From contig NC_058340.1 of the NCBI RefSeq assembly GCF_905475395.1, positions 893,501 to 957,500 on the forward strand: 64,000 nucleotides of DNA, in the 5' to 3' direction. A program made the translations under genes and the position numbers. The DNA is from Chrysoperla carnea (Eukaryota > Arthropoda > Insecta > Neuroptera > Chrysopidae). The notes beneath the pieces are model-generated. The model searched no databases. It was not told the origin of the DNA and saw nothing but the letters and a program-made list of their open reading frames with translations. Positions 21,820 through 63,939 of the stretch are shown here, piece after piece (within the stretch, counting starts at the first letter, position 1; each line of letters opens with the position of its first letter).

Positions 21820-22574
21820 TTTTAACAATTCGATAAATCTCTGTCTATCATTATAATTTTTCAGCAGCTTTTTTAAAATATTTTCTAAACAAATTCACTT
21901 TTTCGTGTGCCAAATTAATTAAATCATAAAAACATGTCAAAGTTTTATTTAAATTTACTACTGAAACTGGTCAAGGAAAATTGATGTTATTTTATTTAAT
22001 AAATAAAAATTATGTATAAAATTAAAATGACATTTGGATGAACTTTCTTATAAAATGAATATAATGTTGATAAATTGAAGTAAACAGATGTTCATAACAA
22101 AATACTTTATTATTTATTTATGTTAAAAGGTAAAAATTATGTTTATTTTTATAATTTGTACATTTTTTAGGTTGAATTTTAATTTCCATGCCGCAATTTT
22201 ATAATTCATTTCTTCATTTTCTTGTTGTTGGTAACACTTGTTCCTTGTTTGTACTTCCAATATAATCAATTAATCAAAATTTACACCTATTCATTCGACT
22301 ATGCTATGCTGAATCGAGTTTAACGGAAGAAGCTTTCGGAAATTTTTATTTGAATTTGGTTTTACGCTTACAAACGTTCGTGGAAAATAATTATACTAAA
22401 TTAATTTTCAGTTATTTTTGTATTATCACTTTCAGCTTAAAAATCTATTAAGGAAACTGTTTTGCACTATATTTCATAAAAATTCATTAATAAAAAGCAT
22501 TGATTAGATAGCATTAAAAGCTTGTAAGCGTTCAAGTCCAAACATATGTAAGGAACATGGAAATAAATGATAAA
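21820..22574. other. IARS2 side of the IARS2/PTH2 divergent spacer
   Basis: The two start codons (21819 minus, 23711 plus) are 1.9 kb apart, and about half of that is a family A insertion. This part is AT-rich and unique-looking and should hold the IARS2 promoter. I see no reliable core motif. Confidence 0.35.
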
Positions 22575-23540
22575 ACAAGTGAAAATATACAATTGACTGA
22601 GTTAATTGTTGAAATATCCTATATAGACATTATTTTTAATAAATTAGAAAAGTTTAAAAAACCATCTCATTTACGGCGGTCTTTCGGTCGTCATTTGTTA
22701 TAATATTCAAAAATTTTATTTTTTTATTTTTACAAATTTTTTTAATACTTACTGATTGGAGCTACAGCTATACAATTTCAATTCTATCTTTTATAGTTTT
22801 GGAGAAAATGGACACCAAAGTTTTGCCCTAATTGTCCCTTCACGGGAAAACAATGCTTTATTTACAAAAAAATATTTCAAACAAAAGTTGTTCATTTTTT
22901 TATAAGGAACATTTTTTACATTTAAACTTTTGTTCTATCTGTTGCGTTGCTAAAGACCCAAGACCCAATTGACCTATATTTGCTCATTTATGAATTTAAA
23001 CTCACCTTTTAGGTCTTACCTGAGCACGCTGTACAAATTCCAGCTTAATTTCTTTTTGTTATTGAGTTATCGTGTAGACGGACGTGGGTGGACACACAGT
23101 GGAGTATTTATACCAAATTCCCGGACAAAAGTCAGAAAACTCAACTATTTTGTTTTGCATTAAAAGTTGTTTTTTAGTGTTGTTAGATAACCACTCCATC
23201 ACAAACGGGGGGGGGGGTCAAACTTTTGTTCTTCATTCGAACATTCGAACTCTTGTTCTATCTTCTATGATGCTCATTTACGAACTCGACCTCACTTTTT
23301 ACGCCCTCAGCATGCCTTAAAAATTTCAGCTTGATGTCTCTTTTCGTTTTTGAGTAATCCTGATGACAGACGGACAGATGACAGACAGACAACCGGAAAT
23401 GGACTAATAAGATGATTTTATGAACACCTATACCAAAATTTTGTTCGTATCATCAATATTTTTAAGCTCTAGTTACAAACTTGGGTGGACTAAAATTAGT
23501 ATACCTTGATATATATTTCATATAATTATTACAGAGAGTA
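22575..23540 (+). repeat. Family A long variant with inserted block
   Basis: Starts at ACAAGTGAAAAT and ends in the TATA-rich palindrome. It is longer than other copies because it carries the TTTTGGAGAAAATGG block near 22800 and a further block (23090-23215, with AATTCCCGGACAAAAGTCAG). That second block recurs inverted at 40742-40865. A G-run (GGGGGGGGG) lies near 23210. Situated just upstream of the PTH2 gene. Confidence 0.7.
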
Positions 23541-23710
23541 TAAAAATTGATTTTGGACTAATATATAAATAAAAAAAACATTAAGTTTGAAGTACAATTG
23601 CATTGTTGCACTTTCTTTAATTTTATTGAGTTGGTATTGTGAAGAGATGTTACTTAATTTGACATATTCAATTCCATTTGACAATTAAAGTACATTATAA
23701 GAAATAAAAA

Positions 23711-25616
23711 ATGGAATCTCCAAATTCAGGATCTTGGCAGCCAAATGAAGAATTATTAGAAATGTTAACTGGTATGGGTATATCAAAAATAGCTGCTGAA
23801 CATGTGAGTAGTATTTAATGTAAATAAAGATTATGTTAAGTATCAATTACTTACATATAGTTTGGTATTTTTTTTCTCAGGCATTATATTACACCGGGAA
23901 TCAATCAGCTGAAGCTGCTGCATGCTATGTATTTGATAATCCTGACATAGATGTTATGCCACCACTTTTAACAACTCAAAAGAAAACAACCAGATCAAAG
24001 AAAACTAAATCTGAACGAATAGGTGATGCGGCAGGTTCTAGTGATGATGAGGAGGAAGATTATCATAAAATGGTATTCGTTATTAATTCTTCATTAAATA
24101 TGGGTCCTGGAAAATTAGCTTCACAGGTAGACATTTATTATTTTTATTTAAACTACTTCACTGATTTGGACATTGTGGTGCGTTCAAAATAATGTTTTTG
24201 CGTGAACTTATTCAAAGGGGTACGTTCAAAATAATGTTTTTGCGTGAACTTATTCAAAGAGGTGCGTTCAAAATAATGTTTTTGCGTGAACTTATTCAAA
24301 GGGATGCGTTCAAAATAATGTTTTTGCGTGAACTTATTCAAAGGCAAAAAAATAAAAAATAAATAAAGGAAGGTTTCGGCATTTAGTTTAAGACACTACT
24401 AATGCGCAGTCTCAAAAGTGCTGGGGTTGCGTTTATTAACGCTATGTTTACATAAATAAACGATATTTGGCCAATATCTCGGAAACCATCAAACTTTAAG
24501 AAAAAAGTTTCAAACAAAAATTGTTGGATATATTTTCTTATATAGAATCTACATTATATTAAGGAAAAAAAAAATTTCCGACAATTTTTGTTTGAAACTT
24601 TTTTCATAAACTTGATGGTTTCCGAGATATTGGCCAAATATCGTTTATTTATGTAAACATAGCGTTAATAAACGCAATCCCAGCACTTTTGAGACTGCGC
24701 GTTAGTAGGGTCTTAAACTAGATGCCGAAACTTTCCTTTTTTTTTGTTGTCTTTGAATAAGTTTTTAAAGGCGCTTATTTTCAATTATTTTAAACGGCCT
24801 ATTGATTGAAGTGAGAATTAAAAATAAAATTTTAAATTTTAGGTGGCTCATGCAGCTCTAGGTCTTTATAGAACTCTTCGTAGTAATACATCGTTAGCAA
24901 TACAAGGTGATGCAATTACTGAAAGTTTATATGAATGGGAGAATGATGGGTAAGTACGTATTTATACTCTGTCTGTATCAAATATGTGAAAATCATCTTA
25001 ATACCTTCAAATTGTAACAGAAGCCCTTTTTACATTTTCTATGTTAGAATCATAGTCTAAGAGAGTTATTGTGTTCGACAACATACTGATTTTAGCAGAG
25101 CTGGAAATATGCAAAAAGTTTAATAATAATAAAAAAAGAGGGGTACCGCAAGTGAGTCCCTAGCATTTAGACCAATACAGATACTGTATATTAAATTACT
25201 AATTAACATTATGACGTTACACGATCTTTTACGAACATTTTTTTTGTCGGACACTTGTGTTTATTTTTTGAAAAGTTCTTTTAAAACTGTCAAACAATTT
25301 TGCTATAAAACTGATAAACAATCTTTCCATTTTTGTCAAAAAAAAAAAAGAAAAAATTGTTTTTTCAAAATCCCAATTAATGATTAATATTAATATAGAT
25401 TTATTTTATAGAGAAAAGAAAATAGTACTTCGTGGTGTTGATGAATCTCATTTACGTGAATTAGAAGCAGCCGCACAAAGTATTGAAGGACTTCATGTTC
25501 AAACAATTATTGATGCAGGTCATACACAAGTTGCACCAGGTTCATTAACTGTATTAGCAATCTTTGGCAAGGAACAAATAATTGATAAAGTAACTGGTGA
25601 ATTACCATTACTATGA
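23711..25616 (+). CDS. PTRH2: Peptidyl-tRNA hydrolase 2 family, with N-terminal UBA domain
   Basis: Releases tRNA from stalled peptidyl-tRNA. Exons 23711-23803, 23881-24126, 24843-24949 and 25412-25616 sum to 651 nt (216 codons plus stop), with phases 0, 0 and 2. A UBA-like helix bundle spans about residues 9-50 (LLEMLTGMGISKIAAEHALY…AAACYVFDN). An acidic linker (SSDDEEED) follows, then the PTH2 domain at 94-216 with MGPGKLASQVAHAALG (105-120) and DAGHTQVAPGS (183-193), ending DKVTGELPLL. Human PTRH2 has MGKGK and DAGRTQIAPGS, so two near-catalytic positions differ. There is no N-terminal membrane anchor. UBA-PTH2 fusions are known in other invertebrates, so this may be that paralogue rather than strict PTRH2. 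It is divergent from IARS2. Confidence 0.88.
24180..24343 (+). repeat. 42-bp minisatellite, four units
   Basis: Units start at 24180, 24222, 24264 and 24306, each with CGTTCAAAATAATGTTTTTG and GTGAACTTATTCAAAG. Intron 2 of the PTH2 gene. The open frame on the other strand is only a product of the repeat. Confidence 0.9.
24368..24736. mobile_element. Palindromic MITE in PTH2 intron 2
   Basis: Arms of about 170 bp: GGAAGGTTTCGGCAT…TTTACATAAATAAACGATA on the left, its inverse …CCGAAACTTTCC on the right, around a loop near 24540. An inverted stub of the neighbouring 42-bp unit (TTTGAATAAGTTTTTAAAGG, 24751 on) lies outside the right arm. The array and palindrome may therefore be parts of one larger inverted structure. 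Confidence 0.75.
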
Positions 25617-25876
25617 AATGTTTAAAAATCATTTTATTTTATTTTATTTTATTTTATTAAATTTATAATAAGTAGTCGATGCAGATGCAGATGCTGCAGT
25701 CTGTTAATGGTATATTTACTTAATGTAATGTACTAAAAATTATATTTATTATTCCAAGATTACACTAAATCTTAAAAATTCATTGTAATTTTTAAGTAAA
25801 TTTACTAAAAAAATATTGCATTCAACACTTTTCAAGTTGACTTATATTTCCATTCACGTAACATAACATTATAGTT

Positions 25877-26487
25877 TACAGTACAGAGAGGGGTTCAATA
25901 ACACTATTACGAAACTTCGTGAGTGGCTTCATTTCAGTGTAACCTACAACGTTTACATTTACGAAAACTTTGAAATTGGGGCGTTTTCAATGTGGAAAAC
26001 GGAAAACATGTCAATTAAACGATCTTTTGAAACAATATGAACAACCATTTGCATTTTTCTTGAATGCGTAAGTCTTAGAAAACGGCTCATGAAATTTGTA
26101 GGCCAGTATGAGAATTCAATTTTACTAATATTTATTAAACATTTCTGTAATAATTAGTCAGTTGTTGATAAATTTTCATACCCTCGTTTACCGACAAGTT
26201 GGGGGTGGATGTTACGCCAAACGGTGCGATATATTTGTGGGCCACCATTATTCTCTCTTATTATATTCACTTATCTTGCATTCAAGAAAAAAGCAAATGG
26301 TTGTCCATATTTTTTCAATAGGTCGTTTTATTGACATGTTTTCCGTCTTCCACATTGAAAACGCCCCAGTTTCAAAGTTTTCGTAAATATAAAGTTACAC
26401 AATGTTTGTAGGGTACACTGAAATGAAGCCGCTCACGAAGTTTTTTAAGAGTGTTAATCACGAAACTATACCCTCGTCTGTACTGTA
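25877..26487. mobile_element. Long-arm palindromic MITE
   Basis: Termini TACAGTACAGA and TCTGTACTGTA. Arms of about 200 bp are diverged but collinear (GAAACTTCGTGAGTGGCTTC against GAAGCCGCTCACGAAG; GGGGCGTTTTCAATGTGG against its inverse). The centre has a short unrelated ORF. No transposase. Confidence 0.75.
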
Positions 26488-26721
26488 GACTATTATTAAT
26501 TATAAATATTTATTATTCAAACTCAACTTACTGAATTACTACTACTCAATCAATACTGATTACTGATTAAATTGATTAATTGATTATTATTCCCAATAGA
26601 ATCAAACTTATATATATTATTATTCCATTTTTGAATTCTATTTTTTAAAAATTCCATTTTTATTCACTAATCGATAAATACCAAATGTTTAATTAATTGA
26701 AAACATGCCATTTTATTTCTA

Positions 26722-27012
26722 ATAAAAAATACTTTTTAAGAGACAAGCTTTCATTGTACTAAAAAATAGAAAATAATATTTTCTATAAGTCACTCACACA
26801 TGACTATTTGTTGTAAAGCTTGAGGTGCTTAATATCAAGAATAAATCGAAGCGTCCCATCCACCCACTCCACATACTTATTTTTTCGATTCATTCTTGAT
26901 ATTGACTGCCTGAAGCTTTTACAACAAATAGTCGTGTGTGAGTGACTTATAGAAAATATTATTTTCTATTTTTTCGTAAAACGAAAGTTTGTCCCTTAAA
27001 AAGTATTTTTTA
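26722..27012. mobile_element. Palindromic MITE
   Basis: Termini ATAAAAAATACTTTTTAAG and CTTAAAAAGTATTTTTTAT. Arms of about 120 bp share CTATAAGTCACTCACACA(T/C)GACTATTTGTTG and its inverse around a 60-bp centre. Confidence 0.8.
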
Positions 27013-27275
27013 TAAAAATTTTTAATTTAGAACTAAAATATATTGAGCTATTTATTTATATTTATATAATATGGTGGAAGCGATGGGAAAATCATGCATT
27101 GTCATTCAAACTAAACGTGCATGTAAAATTTCAGCTCAATTGGTTGACGATAACTGCTTCAAAATTAAGTTGCAAGATTCCACCCGAAAAAGCATACATA
27201 AATTGCAAGTTAAATAAAAGCTTGTAAAAATCTAAATAATTGAAGTAAAGGTAACCATATTCTATTACAAATATA

Positions 27276-27735
27276 CAGTGAAACCGGGTTAAGTGAGACC
27301 TCAAAGGACCTGCAAATTTGATTCATTTATAGAGGTATTCCACTTATCCAGTGTCTCAGATATCCAGGTATAAATAAATATCTGTCTCATTTACATTTAC
27401 GCATTTTTCAAATAAACATTCGTATGAGAGTAAAGCAAAACTAAAACTGAAGGTCATTGAGGCTCAAAATTAGTTTAGTAGAATAAAAATAAGTAAGTAA
27501 ACAAACAAACAAACAAAGCGATGTTATCTCAGTTCTCAGTTACAGAGATTAAGGCATATAAAATTCACTCGCTGCTCAGTTATAGAGGTAACTATGAAAG
27601 AACGAATCCCATATATAGAGATTTGTTTTTTCCCACTAACAGAGGTAATTGACTCTTCCCACTAACAGACGTAGCATGAGTTCTAGTTATGGAGGTCTCT
27701 CACTTATACAGATCCCACTTAACCAAATTTCACTG
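27276..27735. mobile_element. Tigger/pogo-derived MITE
   Basis: Begins CAGTGAAACCGGGTTAAGTG and ends CACTTAACCAAATTTCACTG, flanked by TA on both sides. Its two sides are inverted matches of the two ends of the coding relative at 39590-40431 (shared CCAGGTATAAATAAATATCT and TTCTAGTTATGGAGGT). It is therefore an internally deleted member of that family, lying in the opposite orientation. Confidence 0.8.
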
Positions 27736-27940
27736 TAGGTTTTTGTCGGCCATAATCATTAAAAGCTGAACATTTAAAAAAAATTATAACAATTTTAATT
27801 ATTATAAAAAAATAAAGCTTATATATTATAATTTTTATCTATTAATTAAAAATAAAAAGGTTGTTTATAACTCAAAAATTGTATTAAAAGCTTTAAAATG
27901 TTATTATATTATAATTTAAATTTTTAAAGTTTTATTATTA

Positions 27941-28018
27941 GCGGGGAGTCTGTGACAGTATAACTGCACTTATGAAATCCGTGTAAGTGCAGTTTTACTG
28001 TTACGGGCTCCAGGGCTA
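27941..28018. mobile_element. ~78-bp hairpin MITE
   Basis: Near-palindrome: CAGTATAACTGCACTTATG against GTGTAAGTGCAGTTTTACTG, bounded by GCGGGGAGTC and GGGCTCC. A second copy is at 30098-30190 and a half copy at 34396-34440. Confidence 0.7.
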
Positions 28019-29230
28019 TTAAAAACGTAATGAGTAATTAAAAATTTATAAATTTTGTTATATTTTTATGTAAAATTCAAATTTGAGTATTAATGAGATA
28101 GTGGTGCCAGCGATGACGATAGAAGGCAACCATATGCATATATCACTTTTCTGTTAATAATCAGCTTATTTTAAAGACGTATAATTATATTTTATATCGT
28201 TTATCAGCAAAAAATTGGTTATCTTTGTCGATGTCACTATCACTATCACATACAATTTATTGTTAGCGGAGTTTTAAAATGTTTGAAACGAATTGAATTG
28301 TGATGAGTTGAGTCTTACAGTAGACGTTGGGCGGCCGTACTCAAACTAGTGATGGGACAAATGTTAAATTTTGTACATTCAACAATTTTGTAATATTCGT
28401 TCCATCACTAATTCAAACTAAACCAATGTTGAGTAATCTGCAAACGCTTGCTCAACATTGAACAGCCTGAATGTCTATTATATTAACGGATCATTCATTT
28501 GGAGAAAGTAAAACAAATTACATTAAACATTTTAGATATTTATCAGTTAAAAATATAATTAGAAGATAGTTTTCATTTAGTGATATCCGGTCGCTGTGTA
28601 ATCAAGTGATTACTAAAATCACCTGTTGCTGACTTAGTATGACTGCACCCCCATTCGTACTATCTGGAGACAACAAACCTTGTAAATTGGATGAATTAAA
28701 ATTTTTTTTAAAATCGTAAGAATCGTTAGTATTTTTATTTATGAATTAATTATTATTATAATTATATGAAATGAATTTTGTCATTAAAATAAGAACCAAT
28801 GTTAATTTTCAGCGATGAGTGTCACATATTTACGGCTCCTTCCATATTTCACGGATGCCAATAAATAATAATTTGTTTGAATTCTTAAAATAAACTAAAT
28901 TAAATATGTTGTTGTTATTTATTTTTTAGAATTAATTAGATATTAGAATTACATACTTGATTTATTAATTAATTGGCTGTGTTATAATTACTAGTTCATT
29001 ATCAAAAGTTTAACCGTAAATTTTTTGATGAAGCAAATGTGGTAGTCAAGTCACTCTTGAAATAATTATTTCAATGTCACTAATGAGGAACATTGCAAAC
29101 ATGTTTTTCTAAAAAATAATTTCTAGAATTATTTTCTAAGAATTTATTGATTGGTTATACAACAAAGACTAAGGTTGAAATTTTAAATATCAGTTGAACT
29201 ATCATAGAATCCAATAATTGCACAATGATT
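28019..29230. other. Upstream intergenic region, nothing recognised
   Basis: AT-rich sequence between the PTH2 and CASK genes. I see no exon with matching splice sites and no clear element. It could hold untranslated 5' exons or distal promoters of CASK. Confidence 0.3.
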
Positions 29231-29773
29231 TTTTTATTCCACGTATATATGAAATATATCAAGGTATACTAAGTTTATTCCCAAATTTGTAACTAGAGCT
29301 TATAAATAATGATGCCTCCAACAAATTTTTAATATAGGTGTTCATAAAATCACCTGATTAGTCCATTTTCGGTTGTCTGCTTGTCCGTCTGTCTGTCTGG
29401 CAACATGACAACTCAAAAACGACAAAAGGTATCAATCTGAAATTTGTACAGTGTGCTCAGAACGTAAAAAGTGAGGTCGAGTTCGTAAATGAGCAACATA
29501 GGACAATTGCGACCGTACGACCAACTTGTAAACCGTTAGAACTCGGCCTCACTTTTTACGTCCTGAGAACGCTGTAAAAATTTCAGCTCGATATCTTTTT
29601 TCGTTTTTGAGTTATCGTGTCCACAGGCGGACGGACGGACAACCGGAAATGGACTAATTAGGTGATTCTATGAACACCTATAGCAAAATTTTTTCGTAGC
29701 ATCAATATTTTTAAGCGCTACAAACTTGGGACTAAACTTAGTATACCTTGCATATTACATATATGCATGGTAT
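29231..29773. repeat. Head-to-head family A composite
   Basis: A minus-strand 3' part (29231-29538, ending at AACTTGTAAACCGTTAGA) is fused to a plus-strand 3' part (29539-29773, CTCGGCCTCACTTTTTACG to ATATGCATGGTATA). Both lack the 5' tip. Confidence 0.7.
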
Positions 29774-30097
29774 AAAAATTTTTATTTAATTTTTCTTAGT
29801 AATTTTTAGTAACTTATCTATTGTTTCATTGTAGTCAAGAAAAACATGTTTGCGATCATATTTTTCCTTCATAGCCATAAAATGCATCATTCTTTGAGAA
29901 TCTCGAATTTAATATAAATAAGTACAAAATTTTGTCAAAATTATTGACAAGTTTTAGTGCTACGCGAATAATACTCAATCATATTCGGGAATGTTAACAT
30001 CGAAACTATTGAAGTGTGAAGAAAGAGATTGAAATGAAGATGACATGTGCTAAGTGTTTTGATATTTGACTAAGAAATAATTTATAAGAACATAATA

Positions 30098-30190
30098 GCG
30101 GGGAACCCGTCACAGTAAAACTTACATGGATTTCAAAATTCTGTTAGTGCAGTGTTAGTGCAGTTTCACTGTCACGGCGGGCTCCTTAGC
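30098..30190. mobile_element. Second copy of the small hairpin MITE
   Basis: Same ends (GCGGGGAACCCGTCACAGTAA / CACTGTCACGGCGGGCTCC) as 27941-28018, with a small internal duplication (GTTAGTGCAGT repeated). Confidence 0.7.
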
Positions 30191-30489
30191 TATAAACATT
30201 TTGGATTATGAAATGAGAAAAAGCACTAAAGCTGCTACATTTAATTAACATGTTCAATGAAATAATTTTGATTGATTGATTTATTTATTTATTAATAAAG
30301 TGATGGATTAATTAATTAATTGTTTTAATTTGTAATGCTGGCTGGTAAACATAATATTATAATTATAATTCACATGTAATTCAAATTGTATATTATTTTT
30401 AATTTGTCAACAATTTTATTAGAATTATTAAAATTATCTAGTCCTAGTTCATTCGAAATTCTTTTTTATCTTTTTTTTCCCTTTTCCGT

Positions 30490-31540
30490 TATACAGGGTA
30501 TCCCTAAAATGTCTTTACAACGCTCTACCATATTTAGCTTAATAGCTGAAAATAAGTCCATTTAGCTAAACATGTCTTGTTAAGTTAAAAAAGTTGTTCC
30601 GTTTTGGCGCTACACGCTCTTGTTGCAATTTTGAAATAGTTTTTTTCCATAATTTTAAAATAGATAGAGCGACTTTGATAAAATTTGATTTTAGTTACCG
30701 TGGTAAATTCATCAGTTTTTGTGCTGAATAAAACAATAAAAAGAGGTATGACAAACTATCTTTTCATTATAATTCCGTTAATTCTCGTGCAAATGTCTTG
30801 AAACTTTTTTCATTTTCAAGGTTTTTTATAGTTTTTTAGTACTTTAAAAAGTGTATGCTAAATTTTTTTCCAGAAAAAGTCAAATTTTTCTGTTTTAACG
30901 TTAAATACTCCGAATTTCAATCGCCAATAACTCGGAAAGTATTGACTTTTCGAAATATACTTAATTGATACTTTTTGCTTAGATTTTATCGCTCTACGAT
31001 TTCCGTTGCTATTTTCAACATATATTTTTCCTCCCCTTGAAAGAGATGGTTACCACCCCCTGGACAAAATCATCACTAGGCAACATATAACTTTTCATCT
31101 AGAGGATGAATAAAACTTAATCCCAAATTTTCATGGAAATCGGCGCTATAGGTCAAAATTTAGAGATTTCGTCTTTTTTCGCGATAACTAATAATTCATA
31201 TTTGGCGTCAATTTAAATAAACTGAGCTGTTATTGTTTAAATGTTTTGTGTACAGAAGGCAGCACAATACAACAAATAAAATGAAATGAATAGCAATGAG
31301 TGAATTATAATCTCAAGGTTGTCACTGTCAGTTCGTGTTGTAATTCACAAGTTGTGAATAGTATGCTAGAGACATTCTTCTTTATACGATCATTAGTATT
31401 TTTTCGATATTAAATTAAATGAATATACATATCAATAGTTTATAATAAACAATTAAATAAGACTTATATAATTATGTTTAAAATGTATTGCGGCCATGTT
31501 TTAATTTAAAAGACTTTGATGTGCATTTGGTGGGTGATAC
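30490..31540. other. Interspersed-repeat-like sequence upstream of CASK
   Basis: Starts TACAGGGTATCCCTAAAATG, which resembles the terminal motif of other elements here, but I find no matching right end. It contains the low-complexity block AATAACTCGGAAAGTATTGA. No coding evidence. Confidence 0.3.
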
Positions 31541-31544
31541 ATTT

Positions 31545-31690
31545 TCTACATGTTTTGCCGGTCTCGTGCTACTGTTAGCGTAGGACTGCTGGGTTTCTGA
31601 CACGCCCCACCTAGAATTTAAAGTGATCACAAGTCAGTTGAATACGCGCCCGGTACAGGGCAGGCTATCCAGGTTATAATAATTGCATTG
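31545..31690 (+). promoter_or_regulatory. Candidate CASK promoter region
   Basis: A locally GC-richer stretch (GACACGCCCCACC, ATACGCGCCCGGTACAGGGC) about 250-390 bases before the CASK start codon. It contains TCAGTT (31634-31639), which fits the arthropod initiator consensus TCAGT. Position and composition suit a TSS; nothing else confirms it. Confidence 0.25.
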
Positions 31691-31934
31691 AATTCAATCA
31701 AGTGTGTTGTATTTTTTTTAAATAAACAATTGTACCTATTTTCAAATAGTTCTTTTTTTTGGTTATAATGTATTATTGTTGGATTATTTATGAGGTTAAT
31801 GGATTCTTGAAAACTGTTTTATTTAGGTGATATTGGAAATAAATAAGTGTTTAGTGAATTTGAAAGTTACAAGTTTGTGTATTAATTTTAAAATTAATAA
31901 ATAGAAGTGTGTAAATTTGTTTACAACAGTGAAT

Positions 31935-62127
<30,193 letters not shown>

Positions 62128-62859
62128 GTAAGTACATTTTATTAATTTCTTTATAATATGCCTGAATTAAGAATCTCAACATAAACATTAGTAGCATTTA
62201 ATTGGCGGGCTTATTTAAATAATAATATTCACCAAAGAGATAGCTTGAATGGATTTGAAAACACCAAATTATTGTGTAACATGTTATTAGTAGCCAATCG
62301 AACAATTAACTTGAAAAACATCGTGTATCACTAACCGTTTATGACTTATACAACTATGATGATTTACTTATTGAATATTTGACCGATATGTCTTCTAATG
62401 TTAGTTAGATGGATTGATATGTCTTTTTCAATATTGACTTAAAATGGTCATTTGAACACTCTGTGTGAATTTCAGCTTTTATACTTTAACGTGAGAGAGC
62501 TCGGGTACTGCGCCCCTGATTACCTGCTACGTACCGAAGGAACCGTTAGTCAAGGTTTTTAGCCCCCAAAAATTGGTCCCTCCACCAGTGAGAATACGCA
62601 AAAAAAATTTCAGCTTTTATACTTTAACGTATGTCTGGCAGGCGCTGGCTCTTAGTCCATTAATCAAGCAATCAAACAAATTTGGGTTGCGTTCAATACT
62701 TATATATTTTTAAACGGCCTGAACAAATACTTAGGATGCATCTAAACATTTCTCAGTTAATAAAATAAAAGCTCATTCTGTAAAAAATAACTTTTAGACC
62801 TTTACGTGTAATACTTTGTATAATAAAAATCCTTTAGTGACATCTCAAATACTAGTATA
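62128..62859. other. CASK intron segment after the last visible exon
   Basis: The sentence-like duplication CAGCTTTTATACTTTAACGT occurs twice, near 62473 and 62610, bracketing a less AT-rich stretch (GTACTGCGCCCCTGATTACC). This may be a small tandem or a transposon scar. No exon seen. Confidence 0.35.
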
Positions 62860-63453
62860 CAAGGTGTCTGGTAAGTGTCGCACGCTTTTGTTGCATCTTA
62901 TAGAAAATAAAATTCTAAGACGAAAAGTCCTCTTCAATTTTTTTGATCCGATGCACGGATAATTACTTGTTAGCTATTCATTAAAAAAGGCAGCCAATCA
63001 AAAGCATTGTAACAAAAAGTTAAAACAACTTGACTCTGTCTGAGATTGACTAATTAATGATTTTTTATAGATTAAAAATAAATTATTAAATAATTATTAT
63101 TGTTATTAATCAAAAATAAAATAAAATAAATAAATAAATTTATTAAGTATTCAGTTTGAGCAGAGTCGAGAGTTTAGTTTATTTCTTTTTTTATTATTTT
63201 TTATTTATTTTAATAATAATAATAATTATTAAAAAATTTATTCTTAATCTATCAAAAATCATTAATTATAGTCAGTCTGAGTCAGAGATGAGTGGTTTTA
63301 ATTTTTAGTTACAATGCTTCTGATTTACTGCCGTTTTTAATTAATAGCTTAATATCCGTGCATCAGATCGAAAAATGAAAGAGAACTTTTCGTCTTAGAA
63401 TTTTATTTTCTACCTAATGCAACAAAAGCGTGCGGTACTTACTTGACACCCTG
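62860..63453. mobile_element. 594-bp long-arm MITE (complete)
   Basis: Ends CAAGGTGTCTGGTAAGTGTC and TACTTACTTGACACCCTG, flanked by TA. Arms of about 200 bp share GCACGCTTTTGTTGCAT and AGAAAATAAAATTCTAAGAC with their inverses. AT-rich centre. This is the reference for the half copy at 3705-3881 and the gene-capturing copy at 41113-41502. Confidence 0.85.
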
Positions 63454-63689
63454 TATAATAAAAGCAAATAAAAAGATTTGTTCTCATATCAATTGGAATT
63501 GGAAAAAAGATGAAGACAAGTAAACTTAATAAAAGATTACTTACTATTCACACAACTTACATACTACCTACCTATCTACCTACCTAACCGTACCTATCTA
63601 TAATATATTAACTTTTTGATCGAAAGTCATTGTACACGCATCGAAAATGGAAATTTTGTGTAAACAACAAAGAAAAAAGTATGGAATGA

Positions 63690-63939
63690 ATATTCACGGA
63701 ATCTTCGAGATGTTTATTCGAATGTGGACATTGCTCTCCGTATTTTTTTGAGTATTCCGGCTACAAATTGTTCAGGCGAAAGATCTTTTTCTACTCTTAA
63801 AAGGGTAAAAACCTATTTACGCGCAAGCATGGGCCAACATAGACTTAATGCACTTGCATTACTGTCTATTGAAGCCCAACTAGTCCAAGAAATTAATTAC
63901 GACAACATAATTGACGTTTTTGCACGGACCAAAGCCTAG
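63690..63939 (+). pseudogene. hAT transposase C-terminal fragment
   Basis: Open frame reading NLRDVYSNVDIALRIFLSIP, then TNCSGERSFSTLKRVKTYLR, QHRLNALALLSIEAQ and a stop at 63937-63939. This is the C-terminal dimerisation (hATC) region of hAT-family transposases, of the type also found in ZMYM-like domesticated proteins. No upstream catalytic domain or zinc finger is seen in the 230 bp before it, so it is 5'-truncated. Located in a CASK intron. Confidence 0.85.

Noticed and set aside
24153-24347. 64-codon minus-strand frame made of repeated PLNKFTQKHYFER-like units
   Set aside because: It is the reverse translation of a 42-bp intronic minisatellite (42 is divisible by 3, so the frame stays open). 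No start context or homology.
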